A stretch of DNA of 31,450 nucleotides from a virus. The stretch is taken from positions 1 to 31,450 of IMG/VR virus record IMGVR_UViG_3300032223_003149. One strand, 5' to 3'. The position numbers and the translations under genes are program-made. Positions 30,437 to 31,450 of this stretch are shown piece after piece (positions within the stretch are counted from its first letter, which is position 1; each line of letters begins with the position of its first letter). Below the pieces are notes generated by a model, which ran no database searches, was not told where the DNA came from, and saw only the letters and a program-made list of their open reading frames with translations.

Positions 30437-31386
30437 GAAGCCTCCGCCATTTCAACTGCAAGCTCGAGAGCACGAGTCTTGACACCCTTGTGATAGCCGT
30501 ACCAGGCAGAGGTAAGACGAGTATCAGCCGAGCGACCAGCGAGATGGTCAGTCAGATAGGTAACAGCATTGAAGGGCTGCCACCAAGAGCCTTCCGCATA
30601 ATCAGCACCTGGCTGGGTATACAGAATAGACATAGCGGTTTCAGCGTTCTTAGAGATTTCCTTGACCTTAGCCGCACCAGAAACAGGGAAGATACGAGTG
30701 AAGTATTCAACGATATCTTCATCCTTAGCCTTTTTGGAACCAAGGAACTGAGCCATTTCCTTGTACTTAGCAAGCTTATCGGTAGCGATACCGAGCATTT
30801 CCTTGACGTTAGAGGGGTCAAAGACCTTACGGTGAGAGATCTTCACCATACGCTCGACCTTGCTATTCAGAGACAGAGTCAACGTGTTATTACAAACGAC
30901 ACGAATAGGCGTAAAGCGAACATCGGTCGAGAAGCCATACTTATGGAAGTTAGAGAACAGAAGGTACGAGTCGATCTGATCTCCCTTAAAGAGTTCGAAC
31001 GATTCCTTCACCTTAGCAAGACCCCAAACGATCTGCCCACCCTTCAACGAACCAGCGGTATGCATTTCCATATCACCAGCAGCGACAAACTCATTGAAGA
31101 ATTCAAACGCTTCGGTGTTCTGAACCGGATTCCAGTCATCAGAAACAACATCCAGAATCGCATCATCCATAGAACGAACAAGAGCCGACTGACCAATCGG
31201 AACCTGCTTACCACCAACAGTAGCAAACGCCTGAACCTTTTCAACATTCCAATTCAAACCAGCGGCTTCCAACATCTGGTCGGGAGTCAGGTCCGCAGGA
31301 ACCTTAGTACCCAACCCATGCCAGGGAGTTTCACCAACATAAGCCATCTGAGCCTTACCATTCACATTTTCGATTTCATGAGCCAT
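30433..31386 (-). CDS. DUF932 / TIGR03299 phage-plasmid protein
   Basis: 317 residues, near full length for the family. Hallmarks: start AYVGETPWHGLGTKV, then AALVRSMDD-like QSALVRSMDDAILDVVSDDW, PVQNTEAFEFF, GGQIVWGLAKV, YLLFSNFHKYG, RFTPIRVVCNNTLTLSL and ISHRKVF. These are typical of DUF932 proteins found in phages and plasmids, often highly conserved, with unknown biochemical role. Codons are GC-rich compared with the structural genes. AAAGG ribosome site before ATG 31386. It is the first gene of an overlapping pair with the GIY-YIG gene. A reverse-strand open frame across it is a shadow. Confidence 0.9.
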   Translation of the reverse strand: MAHEIENVNGKAQMAYVGETPWHGLGTKVPADLTPDQMLEAAGLNWNVEKVQAFATVGGKQVPIGQSALVRSMDDAILDVVSDDWNPVQNTEAFEFFNEFVAAGDMEMHTAGSLKGGQIVWGLAKVKESFELFKGDQIDSYLLFSNFHKYGFSTDVRFTPIRVVCNNTLTLSLNSKVERMVKISHRKVFDPSNVKEMLGIATDKLAKYKEMAQFLGSKKAKDEDIVEYFTRIFPVSGAAKVKEISKNAETAMSILYTQPGADYAEGSWWQPFNAVTYLTDHLAGRSADTRLTSAWYGYHKGVKTRALELAVEMAEAS

Positions 31387-31444
31387 AACAAAGTTCCTTT
31401 CACATTACCAGTCAGTCAAGAACCACTCAACCAACCATAAGATA

Positions 31445-31450
31445 ATTATA
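31445..31450 (-). promoter_or_regulatory. Possible -10 element upstream of DUF932
   Basis: The right edge of the window reads TATAAT on the minus strand, 58 bases before the DUF932 ATG. The matching -35 would lie outside the window, so this is only a partial promoter. The leader (31387-31444) contains no gene and no clear hairpin. Confidence 0.4.

Noticed and set aside
30490-31440. Long plus-strand open frame (316 codons) opposite DUF932
   Set aside because: It mirrors the DUF932 gene, whose GC-rich codon bias keeps the reverse frame open. No ribosome site, family pattern or domain is visible.
1-31450. Insertion sequences, integrase, attachment sites or CRISPR arrays
   Set aside because: No transposase or integrase motif, no flanking direct repeats around the tRNAs and no regular repeat-spacer pattern was seen.

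Overview
The window is part of the genome of a T4-type contractile-tailed phage (myovirus). Homologues of T4 baseplate, head-completion, replication and late-transcription proteins are recognisable from their own sequences: gp8, gp10 (N-terminal part only), gp7, gp6, gp25, a PAAR tip, gp5, gp27, gp53, gp48, gp4, gp26, gp32, gp59 and gp33. The DNA is AT-rich, especially in the structural half. The likely host is an alphaproteobacterium. The best evidence is a circularly permuted (two-piece) tmRNA whose tag begins ANDN and ends ALAA, a gene form known mainly from alphaproteobacteria, although some betaproteobacteria and cyanobacteria also have it.

Bases 1-19818 form one long minus-strand run of baseplate and fibre genes with almost no spacers and many TAATG or ATGA overlaps. 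In transcription order they are gp48, gp53, gp27, gp5 hub, a separate gp5-type spike, an Ig-like virion protein, PAAR, gp25, gp6, gp7, a gp10-dock/fibre-tip chimera, a giant gp8, and a DUF4815 protein that runs off the left edge. The gp8 and gp7 homologues carry shared beta-rich repeat modules that T4 lacks. Bases 19819-19878 are a divergent control region whose inverted repeat carries late-promoter-like boxes for both directions.

Bases 19879-25055 run on the plus strand: the gp4 nuclease, a conserved unknown protein, a tail-tube-fold protein, a gp26-family protein, a holin-like membrane protein, and a large protein with two peptidoglycan-hydrolase domains. The gp26 gene ends in a very clear -1 frameshift arrangement (seven Ts) that would add 57 residues. 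This resembles the G/GT tail-assembly-chaperone arrangement of other phages and sits where such a gene is expected, between a tube-fold gene and a possible tape-measure gene.

Bases 25059-25080 are a C(UUCG)G hairpin between convergent operons. Bases 25085-31386 run on the minus strand: DUF932, a GIY-YIG nuclease-like protein, two conserved unknowns, the permuted tmRNA, tRNA-Arg(UCU), an odd class-II-like tRNA, a two-TM protein, gp33, a zinc metallopeptidase, a small acidic protein, gp59 and gp32. Three good sigma70-type promoters with 17-bp spacers are visible here (tmRNA, the 373-aa gene, gp32), which suits host-polymerase transcription early or mid infection. The structural genes have T4-late-like AT boxes, consistent with the gp33 co-activator.

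The most notable points are the phage-borne permuted tmRNA, the gp26 frameshift, the repeat-inflated gp8 and gp7 with one module apparently interrupted by another, the gp5 functions split over separate genes without a lysozyme, and a gp32 lacking every zinc-ligand cysteine.
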